NCBI RefSeq assembly: GCF_002304005.1 | Contig: NZ_MRCQ01000006.1 | Location: 279,671-343,670 of the forward strand | Source: Flavobacterium sp. ACN6 | GTDB lineage: Bacteria > Bacteroidota > Bacteroidia > Flavobacteriales > Flavobacteriaceae | Direction of reading: 5' to 3' | DNA: 64,000 nt | Shown here: piece by piece, positions 34,144 through 42,132 of the stretch | Position numbering within the stretch: the first letter of the stretch is position 1 | How the letters are laid out: each line of letters opens with the position of its first letter | Made by a program: the position numbers and the translations under genes | The notes under the pieces: model-generated | Seen by the model: only the letters and a program-made list of their open reading frames with translations | Database searches by the model: none | What the model was told of the DNA's origin: nothing

Positions 34144-36350
34144 GCTTTTAGGTCGGTTGTGTTTTTAAGAATTTTTTCAGCCAGATTACTCATCCAAATT
34201 AATTGTTCAATTACCATCGAGGCTTCCTGCATTTTGGCTTGGCGCGTTTCTTTGTCAAGATCATCATCTTCGGCTAATCGCGTAAAATTTCTTCGTTTTA
34301 ATTCTTCAAATTGTAAAGTCACATCTTCTTTTTCAAAAAAAGTATCTTTTAGAATAACTTCATTTCTTAAAATAGAAATAGAATGATCAAGATTGGCCAA
34401 AATAGTTTTAATGATATAATTGAAAGACTCAGAAGCAGAAGTCGTTTGATGAGACTGAATGTAAGTTGATAACGATGCCAATGCAGACAACAAAGAGTGA
34501 TTTAAAACCACCAATTTGTTTACCAAAGGCATTGTTTTCTGTTTTGATTTTGGTTCCTGCATCATTCTTTGGAAAGAGGTCATTAAGTTCCCTATCTCAA
34601 CAAAAGCATTTTTTCGGGCTAATCTATAAGAAGTTGGAACTTCTCCCTTTTTATTATAAAAATCAGCAATCTCTTTAAGATAATTTCGGTTGGCGCGAAT
34701 AGCGTTTTCAATATGAATAGGTGTATTTATAAATTCCCATGCCGGCCATAAAAATTGGTTGGCAATAAAAGCTAAAACTGCCCCTGCAAGTGAATCTAAA
34801 ATTCGGTATTGAATCACTTCGTTTATGTCTGGAGTTAAAATTCCGTAGATAAAAACCACATACATGGTCACAAATGTTGCGCTTATTTTGTAATTGATTT
34901 GAGTAAATGATATTCCCAAAAGCATACAAATTATAGAGAAAATACTCAGTGCAACGTGATTTTGAATAATAGATACAATTCCAAAAGCTAAAATACCGCC
35001 CAAAACGGTTCCGAACATCCTGTTGTAAGAACGTTCTTTGGTTAAGCCATAACCAGGTCGCATGATTACGACGATAGTAAGCAGAATCCAGTAAACATTT
35101 TGAAAAGGAAGAATTTGTCCCAGGAAAAAACCAATCAAAATCGTAATTGTCAGCCTTAGCGAATGCCTAAAAATAGAAGAAGAATAACTTAAATTTTCAA
35201 TTAAAGTTCGCAATGGATAATATTGCGGTGTCAAGAACTTTTCAAGTTCTTTATCTTTGTCTTTTAATTTATAAGACTGCATTGCCAGCGAAAAGGCACG
35301 TTGAATAATTTTGATTTTTCCAACCTGATTTTTTGCATATTTCAGCATATTGGTCAGCATCAAAACACCTTCTGCAGCTTCTTCTTTTCCTAATGTTTTT
35401 TCGTAGTCAAAAATGGCAAATTCAAGTGCGTCAAGTTCGTTTTTCAAATCATGTTTGTCCACATAGGTACTAATGTGATTGACATTTTTTGAAAGCTTTT
35501 TTAAAGTCGAAGCCAGTTTGTAAGCCACATTTTGATACGTTCTTAAAACATCTGGATGTCTAGCAAATTTTATGTGAAGTTTGCTGTGGTCAAAAGAAGT
35601 ATAAAGTGCTAATTCTTGAATTTCAACCAAAGTAATAAAAACCAAAAGCATTTTACGGTTCTGACTCGTAATTCCCGACGCATTCTGATTTCCAATCAGC
35701 ATTTTCCTTAAATCTTCATGAATAAGATTCAGCTCAACCTGAACGGCCAGTTGTTTTTCGATAATTGCTCTTCTATTTGCTTCCGGACTCCATAAATCGC
35801 CTCTTAATTTTAAATATTTTGCAGTAAGTTTTATGCCTTCGGCAATCTGCAGTTCTACATATTTATAAGGCTGTACAAAATGAAAAACTAGAGAAACAAT
35901 TAAATAAAGAATTCCACCAATAAAAATAAAACCAGAATATTCAAATGCCGCCCAGCCCTCGTGCAGATGTCCAAACGAAAGTGAAATGGATAATAAGGCT
36001 GAGAAAGAAATTAAAGTCGCACGCTGTCCATAGACCGAAATCATAGAACAAAGAAACAATAGAAAACCTAAAAAGATATAAAACAGAAACGGATAAGGAT
36101 AAACGAGATTAACCAAAAGATTAACACCTGAAACGATAAAAGATGCTGCAATAAGTCCTTTAATTTTATGGCTCAATGAACTTGTAATATCGCTGGGATA
36201 CGTATAAAAAGCTCCCAATGCAATTGTAAAACCAATTTCAAAATGACCTAAAAAATTTAAAACTAAAACAGGAACAACAGAAGCAATGGTTACTTTGGAA
36301 GCATTAAAAAAAGAAGTACTGTTAGTAAATTTCGAAATTTTATCAAACAT
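34128..36350 (-). CDS. FUSC-family inner-membrane protein (YccS-like)
   Basis: The 740-residue protein has two blocks of about six TM helices (about 20-160 and 395-530) each followed by a cytoplasmic helical region. The second block has PFQNVYWILLTIVVIMRPGYG followed by YNRMFGTVLGGILAF, the FUSC signature shared with AaeB and the fusaric acid resistance pumps. Members are presumed efflux or exchange proteins for aromatic acids or similar compounds. No periplasmic adaptor gene is adjacent, so this is the stand-alone YccS type. Substrate unknown. Confidence 0.87.
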   Translation of the reverse strand: MFDKISKFTNSTSFFNASKVTIASVVPVLVLNFLGHFEIGFTIALGAFYTYPSDITSSLSHKIKGLIAASFIVSGVNLLVNLVYPYPFLFYIFLGFLLFLCSMISVYGQRATLISFSALLSISLSFGHLHEGWAAFEYSGFIFIGGILYLIVSLVFHFVQPYKYVELQIAEGIKLTAKYLKLRGDLWSPEANRRAIIEKQLAVQVELNLIHEDLRKMLIGNQNASGITSQNRKMLLVFITLVEIQELALYTSFDHSKLHIKFARHPDVLRTYQNVAYKLASTLKKLSKNVNHISTYVDKHDLKNELDALEFAIFDYEKTLGKEEAAEGVLMLTNMLKYAKNQVGKIKIIQRAFSLAMQSYKLKDKDKELEKFLTPQYYPLRTLIENLSYSSSIFRHSLRLTITILIGFFLGQILPFQNVYWILLTIVVIMRPGYGLTKERSYNRMFGTVLGGILAFGIVSIIQNHVALSIFSIICMLLGISFTQINYKISATFVTMYVVFIYGILTPDINEVIQYRILDSLAGAVLAFIANQFLWPAWEFINTPIHIENAIRANRNYLKEIADFYNKKGEVPTSYRLARKNAFVEIGNLMTSFQRMMQEPKSKQKTMPLVNKLVVLNHSLLSALASLSTYIQSHQTTSASESFNYIIKTILANLDHSISILRNEVILKDTFFEKEDVTLQFEELKRRNFTRLAEDDDLDKETRQAKMQEASMVIEQLIWMSNLAEKILKNTTDLKATNPD

Positions 36351-36551
36351 AAAAAGAGGTTTACTAGCAAAGGTAAGAATTGTACGAATGAATTTGGCAC
36401 AATTATAGCTGAGATTTTTAACGATTTGGAAAAAATATGATATAAAATAGTATTCGAATTATTCATTGACTATTTTTTACTATTTTTGCCAGCTGAAATA
36501 TTAGAATTTTAGTTCTGTTTTACAGCACATAAAAAACATAAATAAAAACAA

Positions 36552-37142
36552 ATGATTTTACCAATTGTAGGATACGGTGATCCTGTTTTGAGAAAAGTAG
36601 GGCAGGACGTTACACCAGAATATCCAAATCTAAAAGAAACGATCGCAAATATGTACGAGACTATGTATAATGCGTATGGAGTTGGACTTGCTGCACCGCA
36701 GGTTGGATTACCAATTCGTTTGTTTGTTATTGATACATCGCCTTTTAGTGATGATGAGGATCTTCCTTCAGCTGAACAAAAAGATTTGAAAGGTTTTAAA
36801 AAGACTTTTATCAATGCTAAAATCGTTAAGGAAGAAGGTGAAGAGTGGGGTTTTAATGAAGGCTGTTTAAGTATTCCAGATGTGCGCGAAGACGTATACA
36901 GAAAACCAACAGTGACAATAGAATATTGCGAAGAAGATTTTGTAATGAAAACAGAAGTATTCGATGGTTTAATTGCAAGAGTTATTCAACACGAATATGA
37001 TCATATTGAAGGAATTTTGTTTACGGATAAAATTTCATCTCTTAAAAAACGTTTAATTCAAAAGAAACTTAAAAATATTACTGAGGGAAAAACGTTTCAG
37101 GAATATAGAATGAAGTTTTTTGCAGCCAAAAAAGGGAGATAA
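36552..37142 (+). CDS. def: Peptide deformylase
   Basis: Def removes the N-formyl group from nascent proteins. The 196-residue metalloenzyme has the three motifs GVGLAAPQVGLPIRLFVID, WGFNEGCLSIPD (metal-binding Cys) and VIQHEYDHIEGILFTD (HExxH). A -7 element TATTTTTG lies at 36481. It is followed by DUF5606 and mazG on the same strand, a grouping usual in Flavobacteriaceae. Confidence 0.96.
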   Translation: MILPIVGYGDPVLRKVGQDVTPEYPNLKETIANMYETMYNAYGVGLAAPQVGLPIRLFVIDTSPFSDDEDLPSAEQKDLKGFKKTFINAKIVKEEGEEWGFNEGCLSIPDVREDVYRKPTVTIEYCEEDFVMKTEVFDGLIARVIQHEYDHIEGILFTDKISSLKKRLIQKKLKNITEGKTFQEYRMKFFAAKKGR

Positions 37143-37200
37143 GTTTTCTATAGTTAGAAACAAAAAATAAATCAAATTCTTAATACTAATTTTAATAAAA

Positions 37201-37689
37201 ATGAATTTAACGAAAATTTTAGCCATTTCAGGTAAACCAGGTCTATACGAATTGAAAGTACAAACTCGTACAGGTTTTGTGGCGGAATCATTAATTGATG
37301 GGAAGAAGATTACTGTAAATCTAAAAAGCAATGTAAGTTTATTGTCTGAAATTTCGATTTATACTTATGAAGGTGAAAAACCATTAACTGAAGTAATGCA
37401 GCAAATTGCCGTTAAAGAAAATAAAGGACAAGCGATTTCTCACAAAGAGGATAATGCTACTTTAGCTGCATATTTTAAACAAATTCTTCCGGATTACGAC
37501 GAAGAAAGAGTTTACCCTTCAGATATCAAAAAAGTATTAAACTGGTACAATACACTTCAATCAAAAGGATTAGTTACAGATTTAGCTCCTGCAGTTGAAG
37601 AAGCTAAAGAAGAAGCTCCAGTTGCTGCAGAAAAGCCTAAAAAAGCTCCAGCAGCTAAAAAAGCTAAAGCTAAAAAAGAAGAAGAATAA
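37201..37689 (+). CDS. DUF5606 protein
   Basis: The 162-residue protein has a conserved N-terminal part (LTKILAISGKPGLYELKVQ, a Tudor/SH3-like strand pattern), then HKEDNATLAAYFKQILPDYDEERVYPSDIKKVLNWY and a low-complexity Ala/Lys/Glu tail. It matches DUF5606, a Bacteroidota family without defined function that is found between def and mazG. The highly charged tail may bind nucleic acid; that is a guess. A terminator follows. Confidence 0.88.
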   Translation: MNLTKILAISGKPGLYELKVQTRTGFVAESLIDGKKITVNLKSNVSLLSEISIYTYEGEKPLTEVMQQIAVKENKGQAISHKEDNATLAAYFKQILPDYDEERVYPSDIKKVLNWYNTLQSKGLVTDLAPAVEEAKEEAPVAAEKPKKAPAAKKAKAKKEEE

Positions 37690-37715
37690 TAAATATTCTT
37701 TTTTAAATATATAAT

Positions 37716-37750
37716 ATCCTGTTAAGATAGTTTTCTTGACAGGATTTTTT
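37716..37750 (+). terminator. Terminator after DUF5606 gene
   Basis: ATCCTGT pairs with ACAGGAT around a looser inner stem, followed by T6. Confidence 0.7.
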
Positions 37751-37788
37751 AATTTTACAAGACCGAGTTAATTTAAAAGAACTTCAAA

Positions 37789-38559
37789 ATGAATAGAGAA
37801 AACCAGTTAAAAGCGTTTGAAAGATTATTAAATATCATGGATGAACTTCGTGAGCAATGCCCGTGGGATAAAAAACAAACCCTGCAGACATTGAGACATT
37901 TAACAATTGAAGAAACCTACGAACTTGGTGATGCTATTCTCGATAACGATTTAAATGAAGTTAAAAAAGAACTTGGAGACTTGCTTTTACATATTGTTTT
38001 TTATGCTAAAATAGGAAGCGAAACAAACGATTTTGATATTGCAGATGTCTGCAATGAAATCTGCGAAAAGCTAATTCACCGTCATCCTCATATCTACGGA
38101 GATGTAAAAGTGGAAAATGAAGAAGAAGTAAAACAAAATTGGGAAAAATTAAAACTCAAAGAAGGTAAAAAATCGGTTTTAGAAGGCGTTCCAAGAAGTC
38201 TTCCTGCTTTGGTTAAGGCCAGCAGAATTCAAGATAAAGTGAAAGGCGTAGGATTTGATTGGGAAGAACCGCATCAAGTCTGGGATAAAGTACAAGAGGA
38301 ATTACAAGAACTGCAAGACGAAGTACAAGCTGGAAATCAGGACAAAATCGAAGACGAATTTGGAGATGTTTTATTCTCTATGATTAATTACGCTCGATTT
38401 TTAAATGTAAATCCAGAAGATGCCTTAGAAAGAACTAATAAAAAGTTTATCAAACGCTTCCAATATCTGGAAAGCAAAGCAGGTGAACTAGGAAAACCTT
38501 TAATGGATATGACGCTTACAGAAATGGATGTTTTTTGGAATGAAGCTAAAAAGCTCTAA
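37789..38559 (+). CDS. mazG: Nucleoside triphosphate pyrophosphohydrolase
   Basis: MazG hydrolyses (d)NTPs to NMPs and pyrophosphate, cleaning non-canonical nucleotides. The 256-residue protein has two MazG repeats: the first with CPWDKKQTLQTLRHLTIEETYELGDAI and ELGDLLLHIVFYA, the second with GFDWEEPHQVWDKVQEELQEL and EDEFGDVLFSMINYARF, the ExxE/ExxD metal-binding sets. Its stop codon overlaps the stop codon of the convergent regulator gene by 4 bp. Confidence 0.95.
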   Translation: MNRENQLKAFERLLNIMDELREQCPWDKKQTLQTLRHLTIEETYELGDAILDNDLNEVKKELGDLLLHIVFYAKIGSETNDFDIADVCNEICEKLIHRHPHIYGDVKVENEEEVKQNWEKLKLKEGKKSVLEGVPRSLPALVKASRIQDKVKGVGFDWEEPHQVWDKVQEELQELQDEVQAGNQDKIEDEFGDVLFSMINYARFLNVNPEDALERTNKKFIKRFQYLESKAGELGKPLMDMTLTEMDVFWNEAKKL

Positions 38560-39239
38560 TTATCAGCTAATTTTTTTAAAGCTCGTACATCTTTAAGCAT
38601 AATCTTTTTTCCAACTAATCCGATCAATTCTAATTTATTAAAATCAGATAATAAACGAATACAGCTTTCTGTTGCTGTACCAATAATTCCTGCCAGTTCT
38701 TCTCTAGTTAGTTGAACTTTAAGGGTTTTATCAGTGTCTTCGCCAAAAGCATCATGAAGATGAAGTAAAGTTTCTGCTAATCGCTGCTTAACGGTTTTTT
38801 GAACCAAAGCAATTTTTTCATTTTCAGATTCTTTTAAATCCTCGCACACAGACTGCATCATATTTAAAGAAAACTGATTGTTGCTATTAAAGAAATTGAT
38901 TATTTCAGCTTTAGGAATAAAACAAACCTCCATGTCAGCGATGGCTTTGGCAGTTAAATTTGCCGGCTCATTACTAATCATAGAACGCTGCCCAAGAAGT
39001 TCGCCGGATTTTACCAGTTTTACGATTTGGTCTTTTCCGTTTGCACTTAATTTGGAGAGTTTACCAACGCCATCTTTTACACAAAACACACCATTAGTTA
39101 CTTCGCCTTCTTCAAAAAGAGCTTCACCTTTTTTAATTTTGTAAGTGGTTTTGCTATTCGCTAATTTTATAACTTCCTCTTTATTAAGAGCTTTTAATGA
39201 GCTTAGCTGACGTACAATGCATTGATCACATTTGTTCAT
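38556..39239 (-). CDS. Fnr/Crp-family transcriptional regulator
   Basis: From the ATG at 39239 the 227-residue protein has an N-terminal cysteine pair (CDQC, Cys4/Cys7), a cNMP-type beta roll, Cys106 in MEVCFIP aligned with Cys122 of E. coli FNR, a dimer helix and a winged HTH with LTREELAGIIGTATESCIRLLSDF. The position of FNR Cys29 is Ser13 here. In the recognition helix the FNR Glu and Arg are kept (TESCIR). Together with its place beside the cbb3 oxidase genes this points to an oxygen- or redox-responsive activator. A -7 element TAATTTTG lies at 39265-39258. Confidence 0.88.
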   Translation of the reverse strand: MNKCDQCIVRQLSSLKALNKEEVIKLANSKTTYKIKKGEALFEEGEVTNGVFCVKDGVGKLSKLSANGKDQIVKLVKSGELLGQRSMISNEPANLTAKAIADMEVCFIPKAEIINFFNSNNQFSLNMMQSVCEDLKESENEKIALVQKTVKQRLAETLLHLHDAFGEDTDKTLKVQLTREELAGIIGTATESCIRLLSDFNKLELIGLVGKKIMLKDVRALKKLADN

Positions 39240-39257
39240 GACAATATTTGTTTGCTG

Positions 39258-39265
39258 CAAAATTA
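39258..39265 (-). promoter_or_regulatory. -7 element of the Fnr/Crp regulator gene
   Basis: TAATTTTG on the minus strand, 18 bases before the ATG. No correctly spaced TTG is visible. Confidence 0.45.
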
Positions 39266-39375
39266 AGGATATTTAAGGTTTTAAGGTATCAATATAGGGT
39301 AAAATATTCAGAAAAAATAGTAGAGGGTAATTTGGCTCTTTTATTTTATTAAATTAGAACTCAATTTCAAAATAC

Positions 39376-39419
39376 ATGATATTTGTCATCTAAATAATTG
39401 ATAGTTAATCTGAAATTTG
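39376..39419 (+). promoter_or_regulatory. Candidate Fnr-type box and -7 element before ccoI
   Basis: ATGATATTTGTCAT (39376-39389) is followed after 22 bp by GAAATTTG, one change from the -7 consensus. The identical 14-mer precedes hemN on the other strand. Confidence 0.7.
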
Positions 39420-39437
39420 CGGCATAAAAACAAATTT

Positions 39438-41825
39438 ATGAAGGAGCAAAGTTGTTTTCATTGTGGTTTATCCATTGAAAAAAATGAAGAAATCGATTTT
39501 GATGATAAGAAGTTTTGTTGCACGGGCTGTAAAACCGTTTACGAAATTTTCAGCACTAATGACTTAACCTCTTATTACGACTTCGAAAAATCGCCTGGTG
39601 CCACTCCACAAGACATTGCAGGCAAATATGATTTTTTAGAAAATGAATCAATACTTTCAAAAATTTTAGAATTTCAAGAAGGAAATACCGCTATTGTTTC
39701 TTTAAATATTCCTCATATTCACTGCAGTTCATGTATTTGGATTTTAGAAAACCTAAATCGACTTCAGTCAGGAATAAGTACTTCACAAGTTAATTTTCAT
39801 GAAAAGAAAGTCCGAATTACATTTAATCCAGAAACTGTTTCATTAAAAGCAATAGTTAATCTTTTATGCTCAATTGGTTACGAGCCTTATATAAGTTTAG
39901 AAAATTACGAAACAACAAAAAACAAGATAGACAGAAGTTTAACTTATAAACTTGGTGTAGCATTTTTTTGTTTTGGAAATATTATGCTGCTTTCATTTCC
40001 AGAATATTTCGAAATGAAAGAATTTTGGTTAGATAGTTATAAACCGTTTTTCAGACTGCTGATTTTTATTTTAGCTCTTCCAAGTTTTTTATATTCTGCA
40101 AGTGGTTATTATGTTTCGGCATATCACAGTATTAGAACCAGAATGCTCAATATCGACATTCCAATTGCTTTGGGAATTATTGTAATGTTTATCCGTAGTT
40201 CTTATGATATGTTGATGGATCACGGACCTGGATTTTTTGATAGTTTAGCCAGTTTAGTATTTTTTATGCTTCTTGGTAAAATGTTTCAAATTAAAACCTA
40301 TAGTTTTTTAAGTTTCGAAAGAGATTTTAAATCCTATTTTCCAATTGCGGTTACCAAAATCAATAAAGATTCCTCAGAAGAAAATGTTGCCATTTATGAT
40401 GTTTTAAAAGGCGATCGATTATTAATTAGAAATCAAGAACTTATTCCCGTAGATGGAATTTTAATCAGCGAAAGCGCCGAAATAGATTATAGTTTCGTAA
40501 CAGGCGAAGCAGTGCCGATTACTAAAAAATCTGGCGATAAAGTGTTTGCAGGAGGTAAGCAAATTGGTAAAGTGATTGAAATGGAAGTATTGCATTCTGT
40601 TTCTCAAAGTTACTTGACGCAATTGTGGAGTAACGAAATCTTTCAGAAAAAAGTAGATCAAAAACACAAAACCATAACAGATGCAATAAGCCGGTATTTC
40701 ACCCCAATTTTACTGCTGATTGCATTTGCTGGTTTTGGTTATTGGATATTTATAGATGCAAATACTGCTTTTAATGTTTTTACAGCAGTTTTAATTGTGG
40801 CTTGCCCTTGTGCATTGGCGCTTACAGCTCCATTTACGTTTGGAAATATTTTGAGAATTTTAGGTAAAAAGAAATTCTATCTCAAAAATGCCGTAGTAAT
40901 AGAACAGCTTGCCAAAGTTGATACAATTGTTTTTGATAAAACGGGAACGATTACAACCAATAAAAAATCGAATATAGTATATGAAGGAAGTAGTATTTCT
41001 GATTCAGATATTATACTAATTAAGAATGTACTTCGTGCTTCAAATCATCCTTTGAGCCGTATGCTTTACGATTTTCTGCCAGAAACAAAACGAATTAATA
41101 TTGATAACTTTCAAGAGATTACCGGAAAAGGAATTTTGGCAAATGCTGCTGGCAAAGAAATTAAAATAGGTTCGGGACAATTTGTAAATGATATAGTTAT
41201 AGATAGTTCAGAAATTGAAAAAACGGCTTTGCATATTAAAATTGATGGAATTTATTTCGGAAAATTTGTGTTCCAAAATCAATATCGAGAAGGTTTAGAG
41301 AACCTTTTTTCTACTTTAAGTAACGAATATCAAATCAAAGTGCTTTCGGGAGATAATGATGGTGAAAGAGCAAATTTAGAAGTTATTCTGCCAAAAAATA
41401 CGGAACTAATATTCAATCAAAAGCCAGAACAAAAGCTTGAATTCATTAAGAAACTTCAAGAAAAAGGGCATAACGTCATGATGGTTGGAGATGGTCTAAA
41501 TGATGCCGGAGCATTAGCGCAAAGTAATGTTGGAATTTCCATTTCAGAGAATGTGAATGTCTTTTCACCTGCATGTGATGCAATTTTAGATGCTTCTGAG
41601 TTTTCTCGTTTGAATTACTTTTTAAAACTCTCTCATAAAGCAATTTTGGTAATCAAGATGAGCTTTGCTTTGTCATTGCTCTACAACGTGGTTGGACTTG
41701 CATTTGCGGTTACTGGTAATCTTCTTCCAATTGTTGCTGCGATCATTATGCCGTTGAGTACAATTACTATCGTCAGTTTTGTTACTTTAATGTCTAACTA
41801 CTTCAGCAAGAGAAATTTATATTGA
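39438..41825 (+). CDS. ccoI: Copper-translocating P1B ATPase for cbb3 oxidase (CcoI/FixI)
   Basis: This 795-residue heavy-metal P-type ATPase should export copper needed for the binuclear centre of cbb3 oxidase. An N-terminal Cys-rich domain (CFHCGLSIEKNEE, CCTGCKTVYEIF), typical of FixI in Bacteroidota, precedes a heavy-metal domain with HCSSC (Cys96/Cys99). The membrane CPC motif is at 456-458 and the phosphorylated Asp500 in DKTGTIT; MVGDGLNDAGALAQ is the hinge. The ATG at 39438 is used because an in-frame TTG at 39417 overlaps the predicted -7 element. It is divergent from the regulator gene. Confidence 0.95.
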   Translation: MKEQSCFHCGLSIEKNEEIDFDDKKFCCTGCKTVYEIFSTNDLTSYYDFEKSPGATPQDIAGKYDFLENESILSKILEFQEGNTAIVSLNIPHIHCSSCIWILENLNRLQSGISTSQVNFHEKKVRITFNPETVSLKAIVNLLCSIGYEPYISLENYETTKNKIDRSLTYKLGVAFFCFGNIMLLSFPEYFEMKEFWLDSYKPFFRLLIFILALPSFLYSASGYYVSAYHSIRTRMLNIDIPIALGIIVMFIRSSYDMLMDHGPGFFDSLASLVFFMLLGKMFQIKTYSFLSFERDFKSYFPIAVTKINKDSSEENVAIYDVLKGDRLLIRNQELIPVDGILISESAEIDYSFVTGEAVPITKKSGDKVFAGGKQIGKVIEMEVLHSVSQSYLTQLWSNEIFQKKVDQKHKTITDAISRYFTPILLLIAFAGFGYWIFIDANTAFNVFTAVLIVACPCALALTAPFTFGNILRILGKKKFYLKNAVVIEQLAKVDTIVFDKTGTITTNKKSNIVYEGSSISDSDIILIKNVLRASNHPLSRMLYDFLPETKRINIDNFQEITGKGILANAAGKEIKIGSGQFVNDIVIDSSEIEKTALHIKIDGIYFGKFVFQNQYREGLENLFSTLSNEYQIKVLSGDNDGERANLEVILPKNTELIFNQKPEQKLEFIKKLQEKGHNVMMVGDGLNDAGALAQSNVGISISENVNVFSPACDAILDASEFSRLNYFLKLSHKAILVIKMSFALSLLYNVVGLAFAVTGNLLPIVAAIIMPLSTITIVSFVTLMSNYFSKRNLY

Positions 41826-41876
41826 TTTTAAATAATTGAAAAGATTTTTTTTTTATTTTTAACATTCTTCTTTACT

Positions 41877-41920
41877 ATGATAATTATCATATTTTAAACG
41901 CCGCTGACCTTGTAATTTTG
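41877..41920 (+). promoter_or_regulatory. Candidate Fnr-type box and -7 element before ccoS
   Basis: ATGATAATTATCAT (41877-41890) is a perfect 14-bp palindrome with TGAT-N4-ATCA core. After 22 bp follows TAATTTTG (41913-41920). The box centre is about 41 bp before the predicted start of transcription. No -33 TTG is visible, as expected for an activator-dependent promoter. Confidence 0.75.
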
Positions 41921-41938
41921 TTAACATAAATTTACGGT

Positions 41939-42130
41939 ATGAGTGTTATTTATCTATTAATTTCAGTAAGTATTTTCGTGGCAGTTTGCTTCTTTATTGC
42001 TTTCATTATTGCTGTCAAGTCTGGGCAGTATGACGACGATTATACACCCTCAGTCAGAATTCTTTTTGACGATGAGACCAAAATTATTTCCCCAAATAAT
42101 AATTCACCAATCGAAGAAAAACAAGTATAA
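41939..42130 (+). CDS. ccoS: cbb3 oxidase assembly protein CcoS
   Basis: The 63-residue protein has a single N-terminal TM helix (VIYLLISVSIFVAVCFFIAFIIAV in part) and then KSGQYDDDYTPSVRILFDDE, the CcoS signature. CcoS is needed for cofactor insertion into cbb3 oxidase. It is first in the operon and ends two bases before ccoNO. Confidence 0.93.
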   Translation: MSVIYLLISVSIFVAVCFFIAFIIAVKSGQYDDDYTPSVRILFDDETKIISPNNNSPIEEKQV

Positions 42131-42132
42131 TT

